Source: Neptuniibacter sp. 1_MG-2023 | GTDB lineage: Bacteria; Pseudomonadota; Gammaproteobacteria; Pseudomonadales; Balneatricaceae | Assembly (NCBI RefSeq): GCF_030547185.1 | Contig: NZ_JAUOQR010000002.1 | Location: 248,001 to 312,000, forward strand | DNA length: 64,000 nt | Direction of reading: 5' to 3' | In this document: positions 30,942 through 40,156 of the stretch, piece by piece | Numbering within the stretch: the first letter of the stretch is position 1 | Layout: every line of letters begins with the position of its first letter | The notes under the pieces: model-generated | What the model was told of the DNA's origin: nothing | What the model saw: only the letters and a program-made list of their open reading frames with translations | The model's database searches: none | Program-made: the position numbers and the translations under genes

Positions 30942-33791
30942 TTAAAAGATATGTTCAAGTTTGCTTTCAAATCTATCATTAAACTCTTCAATATGTGCCG
31001 CGAATGGGATGCATAACCATTCATGTTCTAATTGTTTTATTTCCGATAGGTTAAAGGCTTGTTTTTGTTCTGCAAGGGCTTGCTGTAAGCGCTCCATCTG
31101 GTACTCCATACGTAATGCTTGATCACATAACGGAGAGGGTTGTGATGAGGCTATCTCTAAACGGATACAGATCTGTCTGAGTTTTTGTTCTTGATCGCTC
31201 AGTATGGATTCCAAAGCATCGGGGTTCTTAGCGATTGTAAGCAATGTGGCGAAGCGTTCAGCAATCTCGCGACTCATAGGGTGTTCTGATGTTGTCTCTT
31301 GCTCCCAAGCTTGCTGGATGCTTTCTAGTTGTTCCATCGCACATTGATCTAATATGGCGTGCTCTAATTGCTCACAGATTCTCGCTTTACGTTCAAGTGC
31401 TATATAAGGCTCTGTTTCAAATGTTCGCAACTCTTCCTGCAGCTGTTGCAGGGCATCTATGGCTGATTGAACGGTTTCTTGATTAAAAGCTGGGACTAAA
31501 GAGTTTTGGCTTTCTAGCTCTGTAATCAAAGACTGGGCTTGATCTATCGCAGCTTCTAGGGACTTTACGCTGCAGCCAGAACTTATCATCTCTTTCAGTT
31601 GCTGGCAGGCATCATCTAATAATGGCTGGATCGAGTTTGAAGCGGCGTTAGGTTGTTTGCCTTCGTAAAAAGCTTCAAAGATTTGGCTACAATTTTCTCG
31701 GAATTGGTTCCAAAGCTTTCGTTCTTGATTGCGTGGAGCAGGCCCAATCGTTTTCCACTGTTGCTGAAGAGACTTAACCGTGTCAGTGGCTTCAGCAAAG
31801 TTGTTTGAGTTGAGAAGGCGCGTAGTTTCATCAATTAAGCTTTGTTTTCTGATAATGTTTTCGGCACGAAAAGTTTTAAGTGTTTCTTCACATCTTGACA
31901 GGATCAGATCTAAGGTTGCTTGAAGTTTCTTCCCTGGTGCGCGATCAACTGGAGAGTATGTGCGCCAATCTTGTTTAGCTTGGCGGATCTGCTCTTCATA
32001 TAGCTTCCACTCTTCAGCACTGTCTCCCTCCGGGGGGGATAGCTTGTCTAGCTTTTCGCATATAAGTTCGCGTTGTTTTAGATTGGTAATGCGAAGCTCT
32101 TTCTGTTCTGAAAAGTGTTGATCGCAAGGCGCATAGGCGCTATCCGATGCTTTTTTGAAGCGTTTCCATAGTTGTTGCGAGTGTACTGAATCGGTTGCGT
32201 CGAGTAGTTTCCACTCTTTCTGTATTCTACGGACTTCATTTGCGCGCTCTTGAACGGTTAGGTCAGAGTCTGACAGAGCTTCCATCTCTTGGCATAAGTT
32301 TTCTTTCTTAGGTTGAACCGCATAGGCTTGCCAGTCTCGCATCTCTTGTAGTTCAGCACTGAGTATTTTAGCTCTATGTGCTAGGTCGGCTGGTAGGTTG
32401 CCATTTAAGCGTTTATTGATCTGTTCAACTTTTTTGATGTATTTGTCTGCGTTACGAATCTCACCCTGTTGGATCGATTCAGTAAGATTATCTAATAGTG
32501 TTTTGAACTCATTATGTAATTGAGTTTGCTGATGATCTTTACGATCAATTTTGGTTTGGGCGGAAGCTAAAGCTGTTTCTAATTGGTGTAACTTGGCTGG
32601 TTTTTCATGCTGTGTTGGCCAGCTGAGCTTATTCAGTAGTTGGCGAGCTTGCTTCGCTTGTTTGTTAAGCGTTACAGGTTTTATATTTTCATCGGTAAGG
32701 CTAGAAAGAAACTTCTCTATCTGCTCAGCGGCATTGTTATAGATAGTGTAGCAAGCGATCAAATTTCCAAGCTGAGATTTTATTTTATTAAAGCTTTGTA
32801 GTTCTTGTTCGGAGCTGAAAGATTTAAGCGCTTCCCATTGATCGCTTATGGTTTGCAGTTGGTTTTCGACTTCAGCTAGACGGGATTCATCAAGAATGTT
32901 TTCTGAGCTCTCTTTAAGTACACAAAGCTCTGAATAAAGATGGTGGCTTTGATTTACTTTCTCTTGTTTGAGAGCTTCTTCTGCTTCTAGCTGTTTAATG
33001 CGTGCTTTTTCTGCTGCTAAAATAGCTTCGCATTGCTGTTGATGGGTTTTGAGTCTGGCATTTTGCTCAACACTGGTGTGCTCTGACAACGTTTCGTATT
33101 CGCTGATTAGGGAGCATAGCTTAGGGCTAAATAATGGGAAAAAGGCTTGATGGCTCAGCTGTTCTGTATTGTGAATAAGCTGCTCTATGGATGCTTGAAT
33201 GCGTTGGGCTTCTGCCTTCTCATCTTCTATTGTTTGAAGCTTGTCTCTAGCTGCTTTGAAGACGCCTTTATCTTTGTTGCGTGATGTTTTGCAAATTTTG
33301 TTCAGTGTTTCTTCACGGCTAATTCGCTGCGCTGCTTGGATTCTATCCGCAGCTCGCTGACTTTTTTCGGCAATAACGGAAAGGCTATAATCATCGTTTA
33401 GCTGTTGAATTGCTTGCTCACGAATCTGTTCATTACTGCTATTTAAAGCAATGTGGGTGAGGAAATTACACTCTGTAATAGTCTTCAGCGCACTGAGCTT
33501 TTCATCTAATGAACAGTCTGGGGAAGAGCCTAATATCAGCTGACTAATACGATGCAAAGATTGCTGCTGTATCGTATCAGATGATGTTTTTTTACTGATT
33601 TTAATCAATAAGCTGAGACTGTTTAGTTTCTCTATTGCTGCCAAGCGCACAAGCTCATCATTATCTTCCAATGCTAACTGGGATAAGATGGTTTGTGATT
33701 GGGGATCAGTATCACGTAATTTTGCAATAGCTTTAATACGTTTGTCTGATTTGCTGTGTTGCCAACTGGGCTTAAAAAATCTTACTAACAT
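30942..33791 (-). CDS. Large HEAT-like / DUF349 coiled-coil protein
   Basis: This 949-residue protein has no signal peptide or membrane segment. Residues 1-200 are helical repeats resembling HEAT repeats (LALEDNDELVRLAAIEKL, ALNSSNEQIREQAIQQL). The middle is long Gln/Glu/Lys-rich coiled coil. At least three DUF349 repeats follow, each with a W-K/R-x-(I/L/Y)-x-P-V/A-type core: EWKLLDATDSV, DWRTYSPVDRAP and QWKTIGPAPRN. DUF349 proteins occur in many gammaproteobacteria without a settled function. It is a single-gene unit convergent with phbB. Confidence 0.85.
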   Translation of the reverse strand: MLVRFFKPSWQHSKSDKRIKAIAKLRDTDPQSQTILSQLALEDNDELVRLAAIEKLNSLSLLIKISKKTSSDTIQQQSLHRISQLILGSSPDCSLDEKLSALKTITECNFLTHIALNSSNEQIREQAIQQLNDDYSLSVIAEKSQRAADRIQAAQRISREETLNKICKTSRNKDKGVFKAARDKLQTIEDEKAEAQRIQASIEQLIHNTEQLSHQAFFPLFSPKLCSLISEYETLSEHTSVEQNARLKTHQQQCEAILAAEKARIKQLEAEEALKQEKVNQSHHLYSELCVLKESSENILDESRLAEVENQLQTISDQWEALKSFSSEQELQSFNKIKSQLGNLIACYTIYNNAAEQIEKFLSSLTDENIKPVTLNKQAKQARQLLNKLSWPTQHEKPAKLHQLETALASAQTKIDRKDHQQTQLHNEFKTLLDNLTESIQQGEIRNADKYIKKVEQINKRLNGNLPADLAHRAKILSAELQEMRDWQAYAVQPKKENLCQEMEALSDSDLTVQERANEVRRIQKEWKLLDATDSVHSQQLWKRFKKASDSAYAPCDQHFSEQKELRITNLKQRELICEKLDKLSPPEGDSAEEWKLYEEQIRQAKQDWRTYSPVDRAPGKKLQATLDLILSRCEETLKTFRAENIIRKQSLIDETTRLLNSNNFAEATDTVKSLQQQWKTIGPAPRNQERKLWNQFRENCSQIFEAFYEGKQPNAASNSIQPLLDDACQQLKEMISSGCSVKSLEAAIDQAQSLITELESQNSLVPAFNQETVQSAIDALQQLQEELRTFETEPYIALERKARICEQLEHAILDQCAMEQLESIQQAWEQETTSEHPMSREIAERFATLLTIAKNPDALESILSDQEQKLRQICIRLEIASSQPSPLCDQALRMEYQMERLQQALAEQKQAFNLSEIKQLEHEWLCIPFAAHIEEFNDRFESKLEHIF

Positions 33792-34155
33792 AACTTCCTA
33801 AACATCTCTGGCAGAGGCGCATATTAAAAAGGTAGATATTCGATGGAGCTCCACCTGCCTTAAGGGCACATATTCTAACGTAGATTTGAAACGCTGACAG
33901 CGTTGACATTAACTGAAAAAGCCTAAGTTGCACGATTTTTGGTAAATTTTATACTGCGATAGGGCGTAAAACCCCAGAATACCTGGCTTTGAGGTTAAAA
34001 ACGGCGTGTATGAAAATCTTTAATAATAATTAAGATAAAGGGTGATGATTCCCATCTTCTTAGGAATGGGTTTACATCGGCCTTGAAATTATTTTAAGGC
34101 CGTTGTCATACTGTGCCTAAAGGGGATCTTATCGTAAGTATTAAGCGAGTTAATA
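33792..34155. other. 364-nt intergenic region with hairpins, no gene seen
   Basis: The stretch lies between two minus-strand genes (ychJ-like upstream, DUF349 gene downstream). CGGCCTT (34078-34084) pairs with AAGGCCG (34096-34102), extendable by three further pairs, but no T run follows on either strand. Nearby, CCCAT and ATGGG, or ATTCC and GGAAT, give alternative short hairpins around 34048-34070. The remainder is AT-rich and may hold the DUF349 gene promoter. I saw no open frame with a credible start and no tRNA. Confidence 0.5.
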
Positions 34156-34581
34156 CTAAGTTTTGACCTCTACTTCCCCATCTACATAAACCCAGAAACC
34201 ATTTTCTTTTCTGAAATTAGATTTTTCATACAAAGTACCGGTCTGATCTTCAGTTTCAAAGTGTGCTTCAAATTCGACCATGCCGATCTCGTCACTTTTA
34301 GTACCTTGATCAGTATCTAAAATTTTTAAACCGGTCCAGTTAGTATATTTAACTTGATCGGCTAAAATTTCAGCATCATTTGGCCCTCGTTTTTCAGGGG
34401 CTGTAGTATCAATTAGGTAATCGATAGCGCCTAATGAGAAAGCGCAATAACGAGAGCGCATAAGTGCTTCTGCCGTTGGGGCAGCTTTTTGGCCTTGAAC
34501 GAGAGGCTCACAGCAATAGGCAAATGGTTTGTTGGAACCACAAGGACATGGTTTCTGCATCGCTTCCTGATGATGTGACAT
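34156..34581 (-). CDS. YchJ-like (UPF0225) SEC-C domain protein
   Basis: This is a 141-residue protein with an N-terminal zinc-binding SEC-C motif, CPCGSNKPFAYCC (12-24), similar to the SecA C-terminus, followed by the UPF0225 signature ALMRSRYCAFSLGAIDYLIDT. The C-terminal half is an NTF2-like fold ending FWVYVDGEVEV. Family function is not established. The short ATG-proximal stretch HHQEAM before the cysteines is normal. It is divergent from sbcB and likely monocistronic. Confidence 0.9.
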   Translation of the reverse strand: MSHHQEAMQKPCPCGSNKPFAYCCEPLVQGQKAAPTAEALMRSRYCAFSLGAIDYLIDTTAPEKRGPNDAEILADQVKYTNWTGLKILDTDQGTKSDEIGMVEFEAHFETEDQTGTLYEKSNFRKENGFWVYVDGEVEVKT

Positions 34582-34707
34582 GGGTGAACCCTTAACAGTG
34601 AAATGTTAATCTGCATGATAGTGAGTTAATTAATGACATGTTAGTACTTATATAGCTTTAAATCTCGTTCTAACTATCAGATCTGTTGGTTTTTCAAGGA
34701 TATTTAT

Positions 34708-36174
34708 ATGGCTAAGGCGCCTTTGACATTTTTTTGGCACGATTATGAGACTTTTGGTATAGACCCTAAACGTGATTGGCCTGTTCAGTTTGCAGGTATC
34801 CGCACAGATGAGAATCTCAATATCATTGAAGAACCTGTGATGTTTTACTGTAAGCCAAGTGACGATCAGCTACCTCATCCCGAAGCGTGTTTAGTTACAG
34901 GAATTACCCCTCAGAAAGCGATGGACGAGGGGGTGTGTGAAGCTGATTTTTTTGCTCAGATTATGGAACAATTAGGGCGGCCAGGTACGTGTGGTGTGGG
35001 CTATAACAGCATTCGCTTTGATGATGAAGTGACCCGCTACGGCTTGTATCGTAACTTTTATGATCCTTATGCTAGAGAGTGGCAGAATGGATGTTCCCGT
35101 TGGGACATTATCGATATGCTGCGATTAACTCGCTCCCTGAGACCGGAGGGGATTAATTGGCCCGTTTATGAAGATGGCTCGCAGAGTCTTCGTTTAGAGG
35201 ATCTGACTAAAGCGAATAATATAGATCATGGGCACGCCCATGATGCTCTATCGGATGTGTACGCCACTATAGCTATGGCAAAGCTGGTGCGTGAGAAACA
35301 GCCTAAACTCTTCGATTATCTACAAAAGAATCGTTCAAAACAGGCAATTCAAGCTCAACTGGATCCTATTAGCCATAAGCCAGTATTACATATCTCCTCA
35401 CGTTACCCAGTCCAACATGGCAATGCAGCTATCGTCGCGCCGCTAGCAACCCATCCTGTTAATAAAAATGGGGTGCTAGTTTGGGATCTACGCTATAACC
35501 CCGAGCCTCTAATGAGCTTGCCTGTAGAGGAGATTCGTCGGCTTTTATATACCAAACATACTGACTTAAATGAGAATGACCCTAAAATAGCGCTCAAGCA
35601 GGTGCATGTTAATAAGTGTCCAATTATTGCCCCCGCGGGGATGTTAAATAAGGATGAAGCCGCAAAATTAGAGATCGACGGTGATACGTGCCGTACTCAT
35701 CTGCAAATGTTGAGAAATTTTACTGGTCTTTCCAGCAAGATTGCCGATATCTATAGTGAGAGTCCATTTGAGGCTGAAAGTGATCCCGATATGATGCTGT
35801 ATAGCGGTGGTTTTTTCTCACCAACGGATCGTAAATTAATGGATCAAGTGCGGATGGCAAGTCCGAGTGAGCTAGCAGAGATCGATCTGCCTTTTCAGGA
35901 TGGCCGCTTGGAGGAGATGTTGCTGCGTTATAAAGCACGAAACTGTCCATCTGTGTTGACCCATGAAGAGCAGATGCAGTGGGAAAGTTATAGAAGACGG
36001 AAGTTGATCAAAGGCGAAAATGGTCATTTGACGATGGAGCAGTTCTATAATCGTTTAAATGAACTCTATACAGAGCATAATCAGGACGAAACTAAACAGC
36101 ATATACTTGAAGAGTTATCGGTTTATGCTGAGGCTATTTATCCGATGGAAGAGGAATTTGATGAAGCCTACTAA
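34708..36174 (+). CDS. sbcB: Exonuclease I (SbcB)
   Basis: This 488-residue single-strand 3'-5' DNA exonuclease acts in recombination and mismatch repair. The DEDDh nuclease domain begins TFFWHDYETFGIDPKRDWPVQF (core WHDYETFG, Asp and Glu metal ligands). It continues with GYNSIRFDDEVTRY, RWDIIDMLRL and HDALSDVYATIA, which holds the last catalytic residues. SH3-like and helical C-terminal domains follow. The last 14 nt overlap a small secreted-protein gene in another frame. Confidence 0.96.
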   Translation: MAKAPLTFFWHDYETFGIDPKRDWPVQFAGIRTDENLNIIEEPVMFYCKPSDDQLPHPEACLVTGITPQKAMDEGVCEADFFAQIMEQLGRPGTCGVGYNSIRFDDEVTRYGLYRNFYDPYAREWQNGCSRWDIIDMLRLTRSLRPEGINWPVYEDGSQSLRLEDLTKANNIDHGHAHDALSDVYATIAMAKLVREKQPKLFDYLQKNRSKQAIQAQLDPISHKPVLHISSRYPVQHGNAAIVAPLATHPVNKNGVLVWDLRYNPEPLMSLPVEEIRRLLYTKHTDLNENDPKIALKQVHVNKCPIIAPAGMLNKDEAAKLEIDGDTCRTHLQMLRNFTGLSSKIADIYSESPFEAESDPDMMLYSGGFFSPTDRKLMDQVRMASPSELAEIDLPFQDGRLEEMLLRYKARNCPSVLTHEEQMQWESYRRRKLIKGENGHLTMEQFYNRLNELYTEHNQDETKQHILEELSVYAEAIYPMEEEFDEAY

Positions 36175-36649
36175 GTGGCTTATACCTATTTTTTTGACGA
36201 GCACGAGCGTTTTTTCTCCATGGGGACATGCCAAGGAAGAGTTTTTCTCGACCCTAGAATATAAAGTGACGTCACCCAAGGGGGATTTTTACGGTACGGT
36301 TGATGGTGAAACTGCTTACCGTAATTGGCAGCGAGGGGCGTTTGATCGAGAGCAGATGGTTGAGATTCGCCCTAAAGAGTTGCCGAGTGATCTTCCGCCT
36401 GCTGTCGTGGTGCATTTTGCTGAAAATAATATAAATGATAGCGCGAAGGGTCAAGTTAAAGCACCGATTTTAACGGGCGAAGAAAAGGTCTTTATGCGTA
36501 TAGCTAAAGATGAGCAGCGGGCGCGGTGTGTGTTATTAGGGCAAAAATGTGAGGCCTTTTTGAAGCCAGAAGATACTGATTCGGTTTACTATAGGCCGAT
36601 TGAAATGCAGCAGAAAAACAGGAAAGTTATTACGCCTGAGGAAAAATAA
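36161..36649 (+). CDS. Small secreted protein of unknown function overlapping sbcB
   Basis: This protein has 162 residues from the ATG at 36161, which has GAGGAA (36151-36156) at good spacing and overlaps the sbcB end by 14 nt. Residues 1-24 are a signal peptide ending near GHA|KEE. The mature part has SPKGDFYGTVDGETAY, an FAEN segment, RCVLLGQKCEAF with two cysteines, and a charged tail. I do not recognise a family. Coupling to a DNA exonuclease is probably operonic convenience. It is likely periplasmic. Confidence 0.75.
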   Translation: MKPTKWLIPIFLTSTSVFSPWGHAKEEFFSTLEYKVTSPKGDFYGTVDGETAYRNWQRGAFDREQMVEIRPKELPSDLPPAVVVHFAENNINDSAKGQVKAPILTGEEKVFMRIAKDEQRARCVLLGQKCEAFLKPEDTDSVYYRPIEMQQKNRKVITPEEK

Positions 36650-36687
36650 GAGGACACTTAGTTGTAGTAGCTTAGTATCCTCTTATT
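36645..36687. terminator. Long-loop inverted repeat between convergent genes
   Basis: AATAAGAGGA (36645-36654) and TCCTCTTATT (36678-36687) are perfect 10-bp arms separated by 23 nt. The left arm includes the stop codon of the secreted-protein gene; the right arm is 8 nt from the pitrilysin stop. T-rich ends on both strands suit a bidirectional terminator, though the loop is long. Confidence 0.6.
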
Positions 36688-36695
36688 CTGAGACT

Positions 36696-39545
36696 TTAAG
36701 CCTCAGGTACGTTTACATGTTGAGCTTTTAGTTGATTGAATAGTTCACTGGCTGTATTCGGTTTCTCTGGAGCGTCTAAGGTGAATTTCTTACCTGTATT
36801 ACTCACAATTAAACGTCGATTTTGAAGTGCGTTAAAACACTCAACAAGCTCATTTAACGTTATTTTCTCGACCGATTCAGCTAAGCGCTCACGTGTATCA
36901 AAGTTGGTTTCCTGCCAATCCAATTCTCTCCAATAGCGATTGGTTTGTGCCGACAGTGTATTATCTTTACGGGTGATGCGAGAGATTACACTACGCTTAA
37001 ATTGGGAGAGATCCTGATCGCTAACCTCTAGTAACTTCTGATCCCATTCATCCAGAAATTGATCGATATTCTTTTCTAAGGTATGCGCATTTGCGATTGG
37101 AGATTGAACAATAAACGCTATAGCGGGTGTTTTGTTCATCTGTAATGAGGTGGCAAAAACAATATAACCTAACTGTTTTTCTGTTCGGATCTGATTGTAG
37201 AAAGGGGAGGCCAGTATCTCAGTTAATAAAGAGATTTCTGCTCTTGTTTTAACGCTGTTTGATTCCCCTTGTAGCAGCATGGAGATCGCTGAGTCGTTGT
37301 GATTAATAGTGAGACTTTCTTTTATCGCTGGGCCTTTAGGTATCTGTGTTACTTCAACCGAGGGAACGGCCTGAGGTTTTTCTTTTAGCAGTTTTTCTTT
37401 AATCAATGCACCCATTGATATTGCAGTGGCTTTATCCAAGTTTCCGTGTGTTAAAACCTTTAGTCGCGGTGCGGCGGTTAGTTTGGTCGCAAATGCTTTC
37501 AGTGTATCTAAATTTACGTTTTTCAGTGCCGTTGTTTGGCTGTGGTTATCCCATTGCGGTAGTAGGAGCTCATATAGACGTCCGGTGGTTTGGTTATATG
37601 GCTTATCTTTACGTGCATTAGCTAAACTGTCAGCGTATTTTTTCTTGAATATTTCAAAGCGTTCGGCTTGAAAGTCAGGTTTTTGAATCGCGTTGATAAC
37701 ACTGCTTAATAACAGATCTAATTTGTCGTTGTAGCCTGATAATCGAACAGTGAAACCTTTCATATGCGGGTATATTGTCGTACTTAATCCAGCAAGATGA
37801 GCATCATAAAGTGTTTCATTAAGCTGCTCTTGTAATAGCTCGGTATAAAGTTTATTCATGGTCCAGTTTTCGGGGCTGGCATTAGCGATCGGTGTTTGTA
37901 ATGTGAAATAGAGATCGGCTTGTGGGATGTTAAAACTGGTTTCTGTTTTGTGCCACAGGCTAAAACCTTCGCGACTGTCGATCTCTTGTGGAATAGTTGC
38001 CGTTCCTTGAGTGGTTAATAATTCTAAATCTTCAGCAATAAATGGATTAGGCGCTCTGACCGTCATCGCAGGGTCAATTTTATCAACTTGTAGTTGTGCC
38101 AACATGTCTGTCGTAAAAGGAATTTCAGTATAAGGAACATGGTAATAATGTTCTATTTTACCGGTTTGTTCTTTATTAGATTTCAAACTTAATAACATGT
38201 TTTCAGGGGTCAACCGATTTAAAAATGTCTGGATCAGTTCTGGATCAAAGTCAGCAAATAGGTAATTAGCTGAGATCGCCAATTCGGTTGGAAAGCGCTG
38301 CATCTGGCTCGCTAGACTGCTGACTAGATGAATCGGCTCAGCTTGTTCTTGGAAACGAAAAGCTATTTCACTGAGTTGTTTTTCTTCTTGATAAAGGGTC
38401 GCTTGAACCCCTTGCTGTTTAAGAAGTTCGATGTATTGGAAGACCGTTTGCGTTACCGCTAGGTATTGCTCTTCCCCCTTATCCGTTAGCTGAATATTGA
38501 TCATCACGCTGGATTCAGTAGGTAGATCGTGCCCTTGAGATGCGGAGAGTCCCGTAGCCCAACCCTTCTCCTTAAGGAAGGAGAGGAGACTTCCTTGGCC
38601 CTCATAACCCATTAAACTGCTAATGTAATAGATAGGTTTGGCTTTCCAATGGCTACGTGTCTCTGGGGTTGGAAATGTCAGCGTTAGGGAATGGATATCT
38701 TTAACCGTTTGAATGTTAATTTGTAGTGGCAGCTTAGACTGATCAAACAGCGGCGCGTTAGTTTTGAACTCAGTCACTTGCCTATTTTTTACCGGCGAGA
38801 ATTTACTGCGAACGAGTGCTTCTAACTGGTCAAGAGGTTCCTTCCCTAGCACGACTAAGGTCATTACATTTGCTGAGTAATACTGATTGTAGAAGTCGAT
38901 AAGTTCGTCGCGGATCGGGCGGGTTTTATCGTTATGTAACGTCTCTAAATTACCAACAGCAAAATGGTTATAGCTATTTTCTTGATTCATTACCTGTTTG
39001 GTTGCGGCATAAATGCGGCGATAGTCATCTTTTATTTTGGCTTTGTATTCGGAATGGACCGCATGGCGCTCACGATCGACGTACTTCTCATTAAAAAGCG
39101 GAGCGATAAAAAATTGTGCGAAGCGATCAAGAGCCGGTTCCAAGCTATCAGAGGTCACGTCAAAGAAGTAATTTGTATTCTCTTGTGATGTATAAGCGTT
39201 ATGACCGCCGCCATGGGAACGGATATAGTTTTGGTATTCATCTGCTTCAGGATATTTTTCAGTGCCTAAGAACAGCATATGCTCTAAAAAGTGAGCAAGA
39301 CCTGCACGATCTTTTGGGTTTGCGCTTGAGCCAACAGCCACGTTCATAGATGCGGCCGCTTTATCAGTTTCAGGATCGGAGATAAGTAAGACTCTGAGCT
39401 GGTTGTTTAAGGTTAGAGCGGAATATTGTTTAGGATCAATTGGGCTCTTATCAACCTCTGCATAGAGATTTGTCGACAATAGAAGACAACTTATAAGGGC
39501 GAATAAAAAAGGGGCTTGTACTCGTTTAATTGAAGCTAACAACAT
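36696..39545 (-). CDS. ptrA: Pitrilysin-type M16 zinc metallopeptidase
   Basis: This 949-residue periplasmic protease belongs to the insulinase family. A signal peptide ends near NLYA|EVD. The inverted zinc motif HFLEH is at 85-89 and the third ligand lies in ERHAVHSEYKAK. NPKDRAGLAHFLEHMLFLG and GGGHNAYTSQENTNYFF are hallmark sequences. The C-terminal inactive halves include EKQLGYIVFATS. Protease III degrades small peptides. The gene is monocistronic, with 190 nt of AT-rich sequence upstream. Confidence 0.94.
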   Translation of the reverse strand: MLLASIKRVQAPFLFALISCLLLSTNLYAEVDKSPIDPKQYSALTLNNQLRVLLISDPETDKAAASMNVAVGSSANPKDRAGLAHFLEHMLFLGTEKYPEADEYQNYIRSHGGGHNAYTSQENTNYFFDVTSDSLEPALDRFAQFFIAPLFNEKYVDRERHAVHSEYKAKIKDDYRRIYAATKQVMNQENSYNHFAVGNLETLHNDKTRPIRDELIDFYNQYYSANVMTLVVLGKEPLDQLEALVRSKFSPVKNRQVTEFKTNAPLFDQSKLPLQINIQTVKDIHSLTLTFPTPETRSHWKAKPIYYISSLMGYEGQGSLLSFLKEKGWATGLSASQGHDLPTESSVMINIQLTDKGEEQYLAVTQTVFQYIELLKQQGVQATLYQEEKQLSEIAFRFQEQAEPIHLVSSLASQMQRFPTELAISANYLFADFDPELIQTFLNRLTPENMLLSLKSNKEQTGKIEHYYHVPYTEIPFTTDMLAQLQVDKIDPAMTVRAPNPFIAEDLELLTTQGTATIPQEIDSREGFSLWHKTETSFNIPQADLYFTLQTPIANASPENWTMNKLYTELLQEQLNETLYDAHLAGLSTTIYPHMKGFTVRLSGYNDKLDLLLSSVINAIQKPDFQAERFEIFKKKYADSLANARKDKPYNQTTGRLYELLLPQWDNHSQTTALKNVNLDTLKAFATKLTAAPRLKVLTHGNLDKATAISMGALIKEKLLKEKPQAVPSVEVTQIPKGPAIKESLTINHNDSAISMLLQGESNSVKTRAEISLLTEILASPFYNQIRTEKQLGYIVFATSLQMNKTPAIAFIVQSPIANAHTLEKNIDQFLDEWDQKLLEVSDQDLSQFKRSVISRITRKDNTLSAQTNRYWRELDWQETNFDTRERLAESVEKITLNELVECFNALQNRRLIVSNTGKKFTLDAPEKPNTASELFNQLKAQHVNVPEA

Positions 39546-39735
39546 ATAACAACGCCTTATTTTGCTTACACTAAAGAAAAAACAGTTACAGATAAAATTA
39601 AGTGACCAAGAATAGCGGCTAGGGTTCCCAGTGGAAAGTAGGTTTTTATGCAGTTGAAGTGATCTCGATGGTATTAACTACTGCCAGTGTTACAATCATC
39701 ACAACTATTATCGTTCAGTTTGCAGGAAGGATGCT

Positions 39736-40119
39736 ATGAACAAAGAGAAGGTTATTTTCGCATTTTTCATCGTATTAGCGTTAACACTTAATTTTGGCTT
39801 TTTCATAGGAGATCTGACTGATCCCGAACATCATAATGTTTTTGAGTTTTTTGCGGCGCTTGTTGTAAGTTTAATCTGTACGGTCATTAAGTTTGGTGAT
39901 CGAACTCATCTTGGTGCTCTAATGCTGGCAACCTCTTTGGTTGTTGATCTACAGCTTATTGTTGCTGCGGGTGTTTGGGGGTATGCAGAGCATATTAGTG
40001 GTACAGGAATGGATCCGTCTACGATGTCGAGCATTATTTCGCTGAGTGGCGGTGCATTACTCGCCAATATTATTTCAGTGGTCTTGCTGGTGGTCGAAAC
40101 GGCTTTATTGCGTCGTTAA
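39736..40119 (+). CDS. DUF6394-like small membrane protein
   Basis: This 127-residue protein has four hydrophobic segments (about 6-26, 39-50, 60-82 and 101-124). The segment FAALVVSLICTVIKFGDRTHLGA is distinctive of a family I recall as DUF6394. GGAAGGA precedes the ATG. It is followed 37 nt later by a K+ channel/TrkA-N gene, so the two are probably co-transcribed and may form one membrane complex; that partnership is inference from position. Confidence 0.75.
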   Translation: MNKEKVIFAFFIVLALTLNFGFFIGDLTDPEHHNVFEFFAALVVSLICTVIKFGDRTHLGALMLATSLVVDLQLIVAAGVWGYAEHISGTGMDPSTMSSIISLSGGALLANIISVVLLVVETALLRR

Positions 40120-40156
40120 TGGTGTTTACGTTTAATGGTGATGTTGAGTATTCACG

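Noticed and set aside
36696-39545. Pitrilysin homologue as a lipoprotein, because LISC at 17-20 resembles a lipobox.
   Set aside because: The Cys is inside the hydrophobic core and a normal cleavage site follows at NLYA, so ordinary signal peptidase processing is more likely.
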